NCBI GenBank assembly: GCA_944327135.1
Contig: CALVGQ010000007.1
Coordinates: forward strand, 1-51,793
Length of the DNA stretch: 51,793 nt
DNA from: an uncultured Erysipelotrichaceae bacterium
Lineage (GTDB): Bacteria; Bacillota_I; Bacilli_A; Erysipelotrichales; Erysipelotrichaceae
Direction of reading: 5' to 3'
Shown here: piece after piece, positions 8,665 through 17,377 of the stretch
Numbering within the stretch: the stretch's first letter is position 1
Layout: each line of letters opens with the position of its first letter
Notes under the pieces: generated by a model
Told to the model about the DNA's origin: nothing
Seen by the model: only the letters and a program-made list of their open reading frames with translations
Databases searched by the model: none
Program-made: the position numbers and the translations under genes

Positions 8665-10408
8665 CGTCATCGCTCCAAAGCGTATCGGCTTGATGCAGCT
8701 GAGCTTTCTTTTTGCGAATGAAAAGTAGGGCCCCGCCTGCAGCCAATGCTGAAACGGAAAAAGCGGCTGCTATTGCAACGACCCAAAAGCCGGCTGAGGA
8801 AGGCTTGGAATCTGGTTCTTCAAATGTTTCATCAAGGAAAAATTCCGGATCGGTAACGGTGAACTTCACTGGGAAAGTTAAGGTTTTGCTTTCTTGGTTA
8901 GCATCTTCGTAAGAAATGAGGATCGTGACCGTGGTTTCTTTTACTTCCTGCGGGGTGATTGCGAAGTAAATGCTGCCACTTTTTCCAGATTCAAAGTTGC
9001 CTAAGTTCTGGATTTTGTTCAGACAGTCGACTTCTCCGCTTAATTCGGCTTGAACATTGGAAACTTCACTTTTTCCCCGATTGACATAATTTAAAATCAA
9101 GGTCTGCTCCATGCCGCTTTCGATTTGCTCAGGAAAGCTTTCAAGGGTGAATTCCAAACGATCCATCTGATAGATTGGAATGGATAGATTTTGTGTGCTG
9201 ACTGCACTGATCCGTTTTTCCCCTTCAACATATTCGTATTTAAAGTGGATGGCTGTGCTGACGGTGTTTGTCCGACAGGAAGGAGAAACTTGCATTTTTA
9301 TTTTTTTTCCTGTACTTTTAGCGGCTGGTAAGGAAGAAAAATAAAATGTGTTGGTCGAAGCGTCCATGGATAATCCATCTTGTGGTTCAAGAGTCATGAC
9401 AATATTTTCAATGGCTAGATTCTGGCTGGTGTTTTGAAAATTCAGGTTTAAATCGAAAGCGGTTCCTGCGGCAATGGCTTTTTTTCCGTAATCAACGTGA
9501 TTCAGTATCAGGTTCGGAGCGGCCTGCTCTGTGCTGCTTTTTTCCTTGGTAATGACCACAGGAATCGAGATTCGCGCTGAAGCAGAGCCGGATTCAAGCT
9601 GAGTGCCGTTGTCATAAGTGAATTTCAGCTCAGTTTCGAGGTATTGTATCTCATTGGTAATTTGCTGAATTGCCTTTAATTTGATTTCCATTGTTTCGCT
9701 TTGTCCCGCAGCAAGATCCTTAAGAGTGCGACAATTGCTACTATCTTTAAGAATCAGGGCATCGCTGAGCGCAAGGCTAAGCTGAGGGGTTTTCATGGTG
9801 GAGGCGCCAGTGTTTTGTACGGTCAGCTTGACACTGAATTCCTGTCCGGCGCTGACAGGCTGAAGGGGTGCTCGGTTGATTTGAGCACTTGGAGCGGGAA
9901 GTGAAACTGCACGAGGAAGGCACTCTGTGATTTCAAGATTTCCGCTGTCCTGAGTGATTCCCAAATTGCGATAGTAGATTGAATAGCTGAATGTTTTTTG
10001 ATTTCCCTTGTATTTTAAACCGTTAAAGTCGATCATAAACTCGAGCGGTTGTTCTAATGAAGAGAGAATGACAGGGGCCGATTGCGTACCGGCTTCAAAG
10101 CCATCCAGCATCTTGGTGATATCCAGATCATTTGCAGAAGAAAGCTGCTGAGTCAGAATTCCGCTGTTTTTGAAATGAAGCCGCAGATTGAAAGCCTGAT
10201 CTGGTCGAAGCTCTTTGGCTAAAGGATCCTCCGGCAGAGAAACGGTGTAGTCAAGAAGCATCAAATTGGACGTGATGGCAGCAGTAGGCTGGGGCGATGC
10301 TTCTTCAGGGAGGGAAAGAGGCTCATCGGCTGAAATTCTGCCAAGTGGGAAAAGAATGGAATTAAGCAGCAACAGCATAAGGACAGTGAGGGGGATCTTT
10401 TTTTTCAT
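8651..10408 (-). CDS. secreted, C-terminally anchored CARDB-like adhesion/accessory protein
   Basis: A 585-residue exported protein. Residues 1-27 form a signal peptide with a likely cut after SA. The body is made of about four beta-sandwich repeats of 100-130 residues that resemble CARDB/NEW3 domains, recognisable by recurring FxLxLxFxNxG and SGKSGSIYF-like stretches. One transmembrane helix near residues 545-567 is followed by the positive stop RKKKAQ. It therefore sits outside the cell on a single C-terminal anchor. Its start overlaps the ATPase gene by four bases and its end overlaps the permease gene, which ties it to the exporter as an external subunit or substrate-capture partner. Membrane-anchored CARDB-type proteins occur beside MacB-like transporters in Bacillota, but their role is unproven. 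Confidence 0.75.
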   Translation of the reverse strand: MKKKIPLTVLMLLLLNSILFPLGRISADEPLSLPEEASPQPTAAITSNLMLLDYTVSLPEDPLAKELRPDQAFNLRLHFKNSGILTQQLSSANDLDITKMLDGFEAGTQSAPVILSSLEQPLEFMIDFNGLKYKGNQKTFSYSIYYRNLGITQDSGNLEITECLPRAVSLPAPSAQINRAPLQPVSAGQEFSVKLTVQNTGASTMKTPQLSLALSDALILKDSSNCRTLKDLAAGQSETMEIKLKAIQQITNEIQYLETELKFTYDNGTQLESGSASARISIPVVITKEKSSTEQAAPNLILNHVDYGKKAIAAGTAFDLNLNFQNTSQNLAIENIVMTLEPQDGLSMDASTNTFYFSSLPAAKSTGKKIKMQVSPSCRTNTVSTAIHFKYEYVEGEKRISAVSTQNLSIPIYQMDRLEFTLESFPEQIESGMEQTLILNYVNRGKSEVSNVQAELSGEVDCLNKIQNLGNFESGKSGSIYFAITPQEVKETTVTILISYEDANQESKTLTFPVKFTVTDPEFFLDETFEEPDSKPSSAGFWVVAIAAAFSVSALAAGGALLFIRKKKAQLHQADTLWSDDDEMA

Positions 10409-11112
10409 ATAAAATTCTCCTTTTTTACATCGCGGAGGATCTCTCCGTCTTTTAAAGTAATGATCCGATCGGCATAGGCAGCCATTTCAGGATCATGGGT
10501 GACTAGAATAATGGTTTGATTGTATTTGCGGGCAAATTCAGTAATCATAGTCATGATTTCCTGTGTTGTCTTGCTGTCGAGATTGCCGGTGGGCTCATCG
10601 GCAAAAATGACTGCCGGGTGGTGGATGAAGGCGCGGGCAATGCCCGCTCGCTGCTGCTGTCCGCCTGACATTTGCTTGGGATAATGATCCAAACGATGGC
10701 CTAGCCCAACCCGCTCTAGCATCTTGCGGGCAGCCTGTTCACGCTGTTTTTTATTGATTCCGCGAAATAGCAGCGGCAAGGCAACATTTTCGGTAGCGGT
10801 CATGGTGGGCAGAAGATTGTAGGCCTGGAAAATAAAACCGAGATATTGCTGACGAAAAAGAGCCAGTTCGTTTTCATGAAGATGGCTGATTAAACAATGA
10901 CCGATGCGGACTTTTCCTAAAGTAGGTCTTTCCATTCCCGCTAGCTGATTTAGCAAAGTGCTTTTTCCTGAACCGGAGGTCCCGAAAATACAGAGGATTT
11001 CTCCTTGCATGATTTCTAAATTGATATTCTTTAATGCAATGACCGTTTCTTCACCCATTGAATACTCTTTTCTAAGATTTCTGATTGAGATAATGGGCCT
11101 GTTTTCAGACAT
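10405..11112 (-). CDS. ABC transporter ATP-binding protein, LolD/MacB type
   Basis: A 235-residue nucleotide-binding subunit. Walker A is GTSGSGKST (44-52), the Q-loop is in FIFQAYNLLP, the signature is MSGGQQQR (148-155), Walker B is VIFADEP with the following TGNLDS typical of the LolD/MacB/FtsE class, and the H-loop is THDPEMA. The start at 11112 was chosen because AAAGGAAG precedes it at a good distance; a longer reading up to 11169 has no such site and an atypical N-terminus. It is the first gene of a three-gene reverse-strand operon and overlaps the second gene by ATGA. The 150-bp gap to the divergent response regulator contains a candidate regulator site. Confidence 0.93.
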   Translation of the reverse strand: MSENRPIISIRNLRKEYSMGEETVIALKNINLEIMQGEILCIFGTSGSGKSTLLNQLAGMERPTLGKVRIGHCLISHLHENELALFRQQYLGFIFQAYNLLPTMTATENVALPLLFRGINKKQREQAARKMLERVGLGHRLDHYPKQMSGGQQQRAGIARAFIHHPAVIFADEPTGNLDSKTTQEIMTMITEFARKYNQTIILVTHDPEMAAYADRIITLKDGEILRDVKKENFI

Positions 11113-11180
11113 AAGATCGCTTCCTTTCGTTATCGCTTTAGAGCGTATCAGCTCTTTCTGAAAAAACACCGTGGAAAATT

Positions 11181-11195
11181 CTTAAGAAAACTTAA
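11181..11195. promoter_or_regulatory. candidate response-regulator site, CTTAA direct repeat
   Basis: CTTAA occurs at 11181-11185 and again at 11191-11195, a 10-bp period that suits tandem binding of an OmpR/PhoB-type regulator on one DNA face. It lies in the intergenic region between the ABC operon and the two-component genes, so it could control either or both. The pattern is visible; the binding is inferred. Confidence 0.4.
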
Positions 11196-11208
11196 CTTTT
11201 GCGGGTTT

Positions 11209-11239
11209 TTGGAAGAACGTTGAGAAAGCATGGTAAAAT
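11209..11239 (+). promoter_or_regulatory. candidate extended -10 promoter for the two-component genes
   Basis: TGGTAAAAT (11231-11239) fits an extended -10 element. The nearest -35-like hexamer TTGGAA (11209-11214) is 19 bp upstream, so dependence on the extended element or an activator is likely. Confidence 0.45.
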
Positions 11240-11263
11240 AATGCTGGAAAAAGAGGACAGTTT

Positions 11264-11956
11264 ATGGAGAATAGGAAAACGATCTTAATTGCTGATGATG
11301 ATCCGGAAATTCGTGAGGTATTGAAGATCCTGCTGCAGGCAGAGGGTTATCAGGTGCGAAAAGCCTGTGACGGGGCAGAGGCGGTCTTATTGGCAGAAGA
11401 GTCAGTTGATCTGGTTATTCTCGATGTCATGATGCCAGGCTGTTCCGGAATAGAGGCCTGCGAGCGAATTCGAGCAAAATCTCAGGTACCGATTTTGTTT
11501 CTGACTGCCAAAGGAACAGAAATGGATAAAGTTCATGGCCTGACGGTAGGCGGGGATGATTATCTGGTTAAGCCGTTTTCTTACATGGAACTGACGGCAC
11601 GAGTGAAAGCCCTGTTGCGGCGCTATACGCAGTACGGAAAAGAAGAATCGGGCGCTGCCTTGATTCGAATTCAGGATGTTGTGGTGGATCCGGAAAAACA
11701 TCGAGTTACAAAAAAAGGACGGGAGATTGATTTAACGAATATTGAGTACCAGATCCTGTTGCTGCTGGCTTCTAATCGCCGGAAGATTTTTACTGTGGCG
11801 AATATTTATGAGAGTGTTTGGGAACAGACGTATTTGCCGGTTTCCAACAATACGGTTTGTGTGCACATCCGCAAGCTGCGTCAGAAAATCGAAGAGGACC
11901 AGGATAATCCAAAAATCCTGCTGAATATTTGGGGAAGAGGGTATCGCATTGAATAA
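11264..11956 (+). CDS. OmpR/PhoB-family response regulator
   Basis: A 230-residue DNA-binding response regulator. The receiver domain (about 5-118) has the acidic pocket DDD (11-13), the phospho-acceptor Asp54 in VILDVMMPG, Thr81 in LTAK and Lys103 in LVKPFS. The C-terminal winged helix (about 135-230) contains NTVCVHIRKLRQKIE and ends with GRGYRIE, typical of the OmpR class. The gene overlaps the sensor kinase gene by 8 bp. It diverges from the ABC export operon, which is the expected target in such modules. Confidence 0.94.
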   Translation: MENRKTILIADDDPEIREVLKILLQAEGYQVRKACDGAEAVLLAEESVDLVILDVMMPGCSGIEACERIRAKSQVPILFLTAKGTEMDKVHGLTVGGDDYLVKPFSYMELTARVKALLRRYTQYGKEESGAALIRIQDVVVDPEKHRVTKKGREIDLTNIEYQILLLLASNRRKIFTVANIYESVWEQTYLPVSNNTVCVHIRKLRQKIEEDQDNPKILLNIWGRGYRIE

Positions 11957-13313
11957 GCGAAAGTTCTGGCTGTTTCGCCGGCTGGATGTGCAGTTGCTGG
12001 CAGCTTTGGGGCTTTGCTTTCTCATCGCGTATGGTCCGGTTGCGCTCATTCATCAAGGCCTGGTTTATTATCGAGATATTTGGGTGTGGGAACAAGAAAA
12101 TATGGAAAAAGAAGAAAACTGGGCTGCCAGCCGGATCCAGGAATTTGTGAATCGAAATCAGCTGACGCTTAAAGAACTGGATCAGCTTGACCGTTGGGTC
12201 CATCAGGAACATTATCTTCAGGTCGTTTTGCTGGATAAACAGCAGGTGTATTTGGTTAGCGCGATGGATCTTCCTGTTGAAGAATACGATCAGGTACGCT
12301 CTTTGATTGATGAATATCAGGAGTATTATACAAAAGAGCTGGATGCAGGACGGGCTAAGACGCTGACCTTTGCGGATGGCACGGAGATCAGCATGATCAT
12401 CCATTCTTTTTATTACGAAAAACTTGTGCAAATTTTAAGTCAATTGAATCTGGTTTTGTTTTTCATCATTTTTTTGCTGAGCTTTTTATTTTTTATTCGA
12501 AAGAAAGTTCGTTATATTCGCCGTTTATCAGATGAATTAAAAATCCTGGAGGGAGGAGATCTCGATTATGCAATGAGCGTTCAAGGGGAGGATGAGATTG
12601 CTGAACTTGCTCGGGGAATCAACCAGATGCGTCTTTCGATTCTTGATCGCCGGCATTTGGAAGAAGAAAATCAGCGGGCCAATCAGGATCTGGTGATGCG
12701 GCTGTCTCATGATCTTCGTACGCCGCTGACCGCCTTGATTGGCTACCTTGAAATTGTGCTGCTGAATGAGGAAGATCCAAAACAAAAAAGAAATTATATC
12801 GAAGCGGCCCGAGCAAAGGCATTTCAGATAAAAGAACAATCTGAAAAATTGTTCGAATATTTTTTGATCTCACAAAAAACGGAAGACAGCTACTATCTGC
12901 AGTCTGTCCCTGTGACCCAGCTGCTTGAAAGGATCCGGCAAAATTCCATTCGGGATCTGGAAAGTCATGGATTCAAGGTGGTATTTCAGCCTTCTGGCAA
13001 TGTGTTTAGCGGTAGCGTAGCGGTGGATATGGAAAGCTTTTCACGAGTCATGGATAATTTGGTTTCCAATCTGTTTAAATATGCTGATCCAGCTTTTTTG
13101 ATTCGGTTTGAAACGATTCAAAAAAAAGATCAGATGATCTTTCAAATAATTAATCGGATTCGTTTGACTGGGGCCAGAAGCAGCACAGGAATTGGTATCA
13201 ATACCTGTGAGCGGATCATGAAAGCTCACCAGGGCCGATATCTCTGGAAACGAACAGACGATTGTTTTATTAGTACAGTGGAGCTGCCGCTGAAAGCTTA
13301 TATTGAAGCATAA
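11949..13313 (+). CDS. sensor histidine kinase
   Basis: A 454-residue membrane kinase. Two transmembrane segments (about 15-37 and 166-184) flank a sensor domain of about 130 residues. A HAMP-like segment follows (about 185-235), then the dimerisation domain with the phospho-acceptor His254 in RLSHDLRTPLT, and the ATPase domain with the N-box VMDNLVSNLFKYAD and a G-box GIGINTCERIM. The start is TTG, preceded by AGAGGG at 7 nt and overlapping the response regulator. The N-box and G-boxes are somewhat diverged and the domain is compact, as in VanS-like kinases. The ligand is unknown, but the divergent exporter with its external subunit suggests an extracellular peptide, lipid or antibiotic signal. 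Confidence 0.92.
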   Translation: MNKRKFWLFRRLDVQLLAALGLCFLIAYGPVALIHQGLVYYRDIWVWEQENMEKEENWAASRIQEFVNRNQLTLKELDQLDRWVHQEHYLQVVLLDKQQVYLVSAMDLPVEEYDQVRSLIDEYQEYYTKELDAGRAKTLTFADGTEISMIIHSFYYEKLVQILSQLNLVLFFIIFLLSFLFFIRKKVRYIRRLSDELKILEGGDLDYAMSVQGEDEIAELARGINQMRLSILDRRHLEEENQRANQDLVMRLSHDLRTPLTALIGYLEIVLLNEEDPKQKRNYIEAARAKAFQIKEQSEKLFEYFLISQKTEDSYYLQSVPVTQLLERIRQNSIRDLESHGFKVVFQPSGNVFSGSVAVDMESFSRVMDNLVSNLFKYADPAFLIRFETIQKKDQMIFQIINRIRLTGARSSTGIGINTCERIMKAHQGRYLWKRTDDCFISTVELPLKAYIEA

Positions 13314-13394
13314 ATAAAATCTTTTTGAGGATCTTTGGAATTCTGGAATTTCTGGATAAAATAGAATGATCTTAAAAAAAAGCCGAGAAAAAGG

Positions 13395-13474
13395 TTAAGT
13401 GAAAGGTGTTGATTTGCACTTAAAAATGCCGTATTGTTTATATAGAAGAAATAGACGGTTTATTAAAAGTGAAA
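13395..13474 (+). promoter_or_regulatory. nagA promoter region with AAGTGAAA half-sites
   Basis: TTGATT (13409-13414) and TATTGT (13432-13437) with 17 bp between them form a plausible promoter. AAGTGAAA occurs at 13397-13404 and 13467-13474, the half-site of the palindromes found before both PTS operons. TTAAGTG (13395-13401) and CACTTAA (13417-13423) also form an inverted pair across the -35 box. The half-site match suggests that nagA belongs to the same regulon, more weakly supported than for the PTS operons. Confidence 0.4.
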
Positions 13475-13527
13475 TGGATCAAAATTAAAATTTAGCCGTA
13501 AAGAAATCAAATAAGGAGGACTAAAAG

Positions 13528-14712
13528 ATGGTTATTCATTCGACACGCATTTACACAGAAGAAGGCTGCAAATCGGGATATTTGTTTCTGGAAGGAAAAA
13601 AAATCGTCGATTTCAAAGAGCAGTGGGAAGGTCAGCAGGTCGTCGATTATGGTAATCAACGGATCATTCCAGGGATCTTTGATACGCACAATCATGGAAC
13701 GATGGGGTATGGACTGACTTCTGCACAAAGCAAAGATCCACGTAAAATTGTTCGTGGATATTTAAAGGGATTGGCTTCTCAGGGAGTGACGAATGTTTTC
13801 CCTACTTGTCATATTGATTTGATTAAGACGATTAGTGAAATGGCTGATGAAGAACAGGACGGAGCAACCATTGTGGGCATCCACAGTGAGGGTCCTTGGC
13901 TAAACCGGGTTGGAGAAAAAGGCATTAAAACGGGATGGCCGGAAGTCCGCTTGGAAACGGCGAAAAAAATGGTCCAGGATGGGGCTGGAAAATTACGGCT
14001 GGTTGCATTGGCCCCAGAAATTCCAGGAATTGATGAAATTATAGACTATTTTTTAAGTGAAGGCGTTACGCTGGCTTTTGCCCACAGTGATATGAACTAT
14101 GAAGAAGCTCGTAAGGCGCTTCCGGGACGAATTACGGTGGCGACTCATCTGGGCAATGTCATGAGCGGCCTGCATCATCGTGATATCGGCGGACTGGGGG
14201 CTTGTCTGCTTGATGATGAGATGATGTATGAAGTGATTTGTGATGGCATGCATATTTCGCTGCCGATGATTCAATTATATTTTAAGATGCGGGATTATTC
14301 GCGTTTCATGATGATATCGGATTGTTCTCAGATGGCTGGAGCTCCATGCGGTCAGTATCGCGGCTGGAACAAGAGCATGATCCTGAATGTAACTCCGGAG
14401 GGTTTTGTGCTGAGTGATACGGGCAGAATCTGCGGCAGCAGCAAGCCGGTTTTGTATGGTATCGGCAACCTTGTGGAGAAGCTGCATCTTCCGATGGAAA
14501 CAGTTATTCAGATGGCCTCGTTGAATCCGGCTAAAAAGTATGGTTTGGATAAAGAAAAAGGTTCCTTGGCTGTAGGCAAGGATGCCGATTTTGTAGTGAT
14601 CGATGAGAATTATCAGGCAGTGGCAACCTATGCCAATGGACGTAAGGTTTATGATGCGGCAATCGATCGGGATCTGTTTAATCCGGATTTTTTGCGGGAA
14701 ACAAAAATTTAA
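13528..14712 (+). CDS. nagA: N-acetylhexosamine-6-phosphate deacetylase (NagA/AgaA-like)
   Basis: A 394-residue amidohydrolase-superfamily enzyme that removes acetate from N-acetylglucosamine 6-phosphate (or the galactosamine analogue). The barrel shows the metal motif HNH (54-56), the conserved Glu121 in HSEGPWLN, His residues in FAHSDM and ATHLGN, and the catalytic Asp in MISDCSQMAG. The N- and C-terminal strands form the usual small beta-sandwich, ending with GKDADFVVIDENY. GGAGG is 9 nt from the start. The neighbouring PRD regulator and complete mannose-family PTS suggest that the PTS imports an N-acetylated amino sugar, perhaps N-acetylgalactosamine as in aga operons. No deaminase or isomerase gene is in the window, so the sugar cannot be fixed from context. 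Confidence 0.88.
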   Translation: MVIHSTRIYTEEGCKSGYLFLEGKKIVDFKEQWEGQQVVDYGNQRIIPGIFDTHNHGTMGYGLTSAQSKDPRKIVRGYLKGLASQGVTNVFPTCHIDLIKTISEMADEEQDGATIVGIHSEGPWLNRVGEKGIKTGWPEVRLETAKKMVQDGAGKLRLVALAPEIPGIDEIIDYFLSEGVTLAFAHSDMNYEEARKALPGRITVATHLGNVMSGLHHRDIGGLGACLLDDEMMYEVICDGMHISLPMIQLYFKMRDYSRFMMISDCSQMAGAPCGQYRGWNKSMILNVTPEGFVLSDTGRICGSSKPVLYGIGNLVEKLHLPMETVIQMASLNPAKKYGLDKEKGSLAVGKDADFVVIDENYQAVATYANGRKVYDAAIDRDLFNPDFLRETKI

Positions 14713-14721
14713 AAAAAGATC

Positions 14722-14745
14722 AGGCATGCAGCGCATGCCTTTTTA
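14722..14745 (+). terminator. rho-independent terminator after nagA
   Basis: An 8-bp stem AGGCATGC/GCATGCCT with an AGC loop is followed by TTTT. Confidence 0.85.
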
Positions 14746-14811
14746 AGCAGATCAGAGAAAACCAATTTTTCATTTCCAAACAGAAAGATTGGCAATAGTG
14801 AGGGGGCCATC

Positions 14812-16788
14812 ATGGAACTTGAAAAAAGCAGACATATTCAGATCGTCTTGTATTTTGTGCGTTTGGCTAGAATCATCACGTCAGAGGAGCTGGCTTCGTT
14901 AACTAAGGCAAGCACCCGCACGATCAAAAGTGATATCGCGCAGATCAATGATGTTTTAAAGGAAAAAGGAGCAGAGATCATTTCTCGTCGCAGTGAAGGC
15001 TATCAGCTGCAGATCATAGCAGAAGAAACGTTTGGACAATATCGAAAACAGCTGGAAGTGATAGGAGCGTATACCAATACCGAACAGGAGTTTTCTTATT
15101 TTCTTCGGGTTTCTGCGATTCTTAGAGAACTGCTTTCTTCGAATGATTATATTAATATTGATGAATTGGCGGAACGGATGTTTTTGTCACGCAGTACCGT
15201 GAAACAGGATTTGATAAAGGTGCGAGAATTTCTGGCTAGTTATTTTTTGCAGCTAGAGTCCAAGCCTGGATATGGGTTGCGAATTGTGGGGGAGGAACGG
15301 CATTTTCGCATGGCGATGATTGCCGCTTATGGAATCAATGTGGCAACCCTGGAACGCTCGATCCATCAGCAGCAATATCGATCACAGATGGAAAGCGAGG
15401 ATTATCCAGAGATCCGTCAGCTATTGCTGAGGGTCCTTCGTGAAAGTCATTATTCCATTAAAGATAATGCCTCTCAGGGACTTTCCCGATATCTGCTTGC
15501 GATGCGCAGCCGAATTCGTCTGGGCTATGGGCATATTCATTTTTCAAAACAGGAAAGAATGGAACTGCAGCAGTTTGAGATCCAAGGAAAGGTTACGGAA
15601 AAACTATTTAGTGGTTTGAAGGCTTTTGAAGGATTTGATGTTTCTGATGATGAAAAGGCCTTTGTGACTATGTATTTGGTGGCTTATCACGATTATGAGG
15701 GAGCGGAAATCACTGAAAATACAATGAAGTTCATGTTTCATGATATTAAAAAAATATATTATGAAGCTAGTGAATTTATTAAGACAACGCTGGGTTTGGC
15801 AGATAATTTTACGCGGACGCGGGAGCAGCTGTTCTACAATATCTCTCGTATTGTCATACGGAATCATTTTAAGATGTTGCCTTATAATACGCTGAGTATC
15901 AGCCGGATGTATGAAACCGTTCAGAAAAATTTGGTAGCGGTCAATCTGGCTTCCTATTTAGCGTCTTATCTGGAGGAAAGACTTTTCTGTCAATTGAGCA
16001 CGAAGGATATCTTATACTTAGCGCGTTATTTTGATGAACTTCTGGATCAGATCGAGTTTGATTATCAGCCGCAACGACTCATGACGGTTTCTGGAATTGG
16101 GAAAAATTATTCACAGATTCTGATTGACCGGATCCAGCGTCAGTTTAAAAAACGAATCCTTAGCAATACCGCTATGGAATTATATCAGATCCGTCCTTTG
16201 ACCAAACAGGATGTGGATCTGATCGTACTGGATAATCTGGCTTTTGCCTATCGGTATGATCTTCCGCATGTAGCGGTTGAAAACAAGGATTGCAGCGGAC
16301 TTCAGGAAGCGCTGAAAATGGGCTTTCTTATTGATCAGGAGTGCGAAGAAATTGCAGCCATGACGAAGATTTATCACAGTTATGAGTTTCAAAGCCGAGA
16401 AGATTGTTTTCGGATCATGAGCTATAAGTACGGAGTAGATGAATTGTCGGTCAGTGAAATGATTCGGCTGTTTAAGCGGCATGAAAAGCGGGTTAGCTAT
16501 GGCCGATATGGGTTTGCCGTTTTGTTGGCAGATTACCGGTTTGTACAGCGGAACTGCTTTGAAATTTACGAGCTGAAAAGCCCTTTGATCTGGTCAGAAG
16601 ATTTTTCTGTAGATTATGTCATGTTTCTTTCAGCGGATTTTTTTGCTAATTTGAAGCTGATGAAATCCTTCAGCTGTTTGATCATGGCTCTGGCTGAAGA
16701 GGAGAACTGGATTGAACGTTTACTGAAAGAAGACCGTCAAGAGGTGATCCGATCAGCGATTTTATCGCAGGTTCAGCTGAATGATTAA
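14812..16788 (+). CDS. PRD-containing PTS-dependent transcriptional regulator (MtlR/LicR type)
   Basis: A 658-residue multi-domain regulator. Two N-terminal helix-turn-helix domains are visible: one at about 18-50 (TSEELASLTKASTRTIKSDI) and one at about 115-145 (IDELAERMFLSRSTVKQDL). PRD-like helical domains follow (about 190-400), then regions resembling PTS EIIB (about 415-500) and EIIA (about 515-655). The regulatory domains are diverged and I cannot assign the phosphorylatable histidines. The double DNA-binding domain marks it as a DNA-binding activator rather than an RNA antiterminator. It lies directly upstream of the first PTS operon, separated from it by a terminator and a palindrome that is a good candidate for its binding site. 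A second regulator of the same build is at 27649-29571. Confidence 0.88.
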   Translation: MELEKSRHIQIVLYFVRLARIITSEELASLTKASTRTIKSDIAQINDVLKEKGAEIISRRSEGYQLQIIAEETFGQYRKQLEVIGAYTNTEQEFSYFLRVSAILRELLSSNDYINIDELAERMFLSRSTVKQDLIKVREFLASYFLQLESKPGYGLRIVGEERHFRMAMIAAYGINVATLERSIHQQQYRSQMESEDYPEIRQLLLRVLRESHYSIKDNASQGLSRYLLAMRSRIRLGYGHIHFSKQERMELQQFEIQGKVTEKLFSGLKAFEGFDVSDDEKAFVTMYLVAYHDYEGAEITENTMKFMFHDIKKIYYEASEFIKTTLGLADNFTRTREQLFYNISRIVIRNHFKMLPYNTLSISRMYETVQKNLVAVNLASYLASYLEERLFCQLSTKDILYLARYFDELLDQIEFDYQPQRLMTVSGIGKNYSQILIDRIQRQFKKRILSNTAMELYQIRPLTKQDVDLIVLDNLAFAYRYDLPHVAVENKDCSGLQEALKMGFLIDQECEEIAAMTKIYHSYEFQSREDCFRIMSYKYGVDELSVSEMIRLFKRHEKRVSYGRYGFAVLLADYRFVQRNCFEIYELKSPLIWSEDFSVDYVMFLSADFFANLKLMKSFSCLIMALAEEENWIERLLKEDRQEVIRSAILSQVQLND

Positions 16789-16792
16789 AAGC

Positions 16793-16822
16793 AATCAAAC
16801 GACTTGAATGGGTCGTTTGATT
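16793..16822 (+). terminator. terminator after the first PRD regulator
   Basis: A perfect 11-bp stem AATCAAACGAC/GTCGTTTGATT with an 8-nt loop. The T tail is only three bases and runs into the operator palindrome. Confidence 0.7.
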
Positions 16823-16841
16823 TCACTTTATTAAGTGAAAT
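16820..16841. promoter_or_regulatory. operator palindrome 1 (ATTTCACTT-N4-AAGTGAAAT)
   Basis: A perfect 9-bp inverted repeat with centre TATT. A close relative stands before the second PTS operon at 24128-24146. Here its centre is about 71 bp upstream of the candidate -10 box (16901-16906), a distance that suits an activator. The best candidate protein is a PRD regulator, one of which is encoded immediately upstream. Confidence 0.65.
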
Positions 16842-16900
16842 TTAGCGGCATCTTCCTTTTGAGCGGAAATCATTCAACTTCAAGTTTATGGAAAACCCAA

Positions 16901-16931
16901 TACAATAGAGAATGTAATGTAAGCGTTTTAA
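16901..16931 (+). promoter_or_regulatory. PTS operon 1 -10 box and downstream cre site
   Basis: TACAAT (16901-16906) is a good -10 box without a convincing -35 box 17 bp upstream, which fits activator-dependent transcription. TGTAAGCGTTTTAA (16918-16931) matches the CcpA cre consensus TGWAANCGNTNWCA at 13 of 14 positions and would lie just downstream of the start site, where CcpA represses as a roadblock. Confidence 0.55.
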
Positions 16932-16942
16932 AAGGAGGGCTT

Positions 16943-17356
16943 ATGCGGAAATTCTTTATTTCTTCTCACGGTCATCTGGCCAGTGGCATCAAAAGCTCGC
17001 TCGAGATTCTTTTAGGCAAAGCGGAAAATGTAACTGTCTTTGACGCGTATCTCGATCAGCGCAGTGTTGAGTCTGAGGTGGAAGCTTTTTTCAAAACCGT
17101 CGGGCCGAATGATCAGGCAATTCTGCTTTCGGATCTGCTTGGCGGAAGTGTCAATCAGGTACTGTATCGGTATCTTGATCGGCCGAATACAATGCTGGCG
17201 GCTGGAGTCAATCTGGCTTTGGTGTTGGAATTGGTTGCAATGAGTGAAGCACCGCTGAGTGAAGAGGAGCTGGATCAGCTGATCGAAGCGTCTCGTCAGG
17301 CGATGACACGAGTTGTGCTGGACACGGAAGAAGTTGTTCAGGAAGATTTCTTTTAA
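16943..17356 (+). CDS. PTS EIIA, mannose/fructose/sorbose family
   Basis: A 137-residue cytoplasmic phosphocarrier. The N-terminal strand and loop SSHGHLASG place the phospho-acceptor at His9, and LLSDLLGGS near residue 60 is typical of the EIIA-Man fold. The start at 16943 has AAAGGAGGG 3-9 nt upstream; a reading that begins at 16835 would include the promoter and is rejected. It accepts phosphate from HPr and passes it to the EIIB encoded next. It is the only mannose-type EIIA in the window, so it may also serve the second PTS, which has none. Confidence 0.93.
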   Translation: MRKFFISSHGHLASGIKSSLEILLGKAENVTVFDAYLDQRSVESEVEAFFKTVGPNDQAILLSDLLGGSVNQVLYRYLDRPNTMLAAGVNLALVLELVAMSEAPLSEEELDQLIEASRQAMTRVVLDTEEVVQEDFF

Positions 17357-17377
17357 AATTGGAAAGGTGGAACTAAA

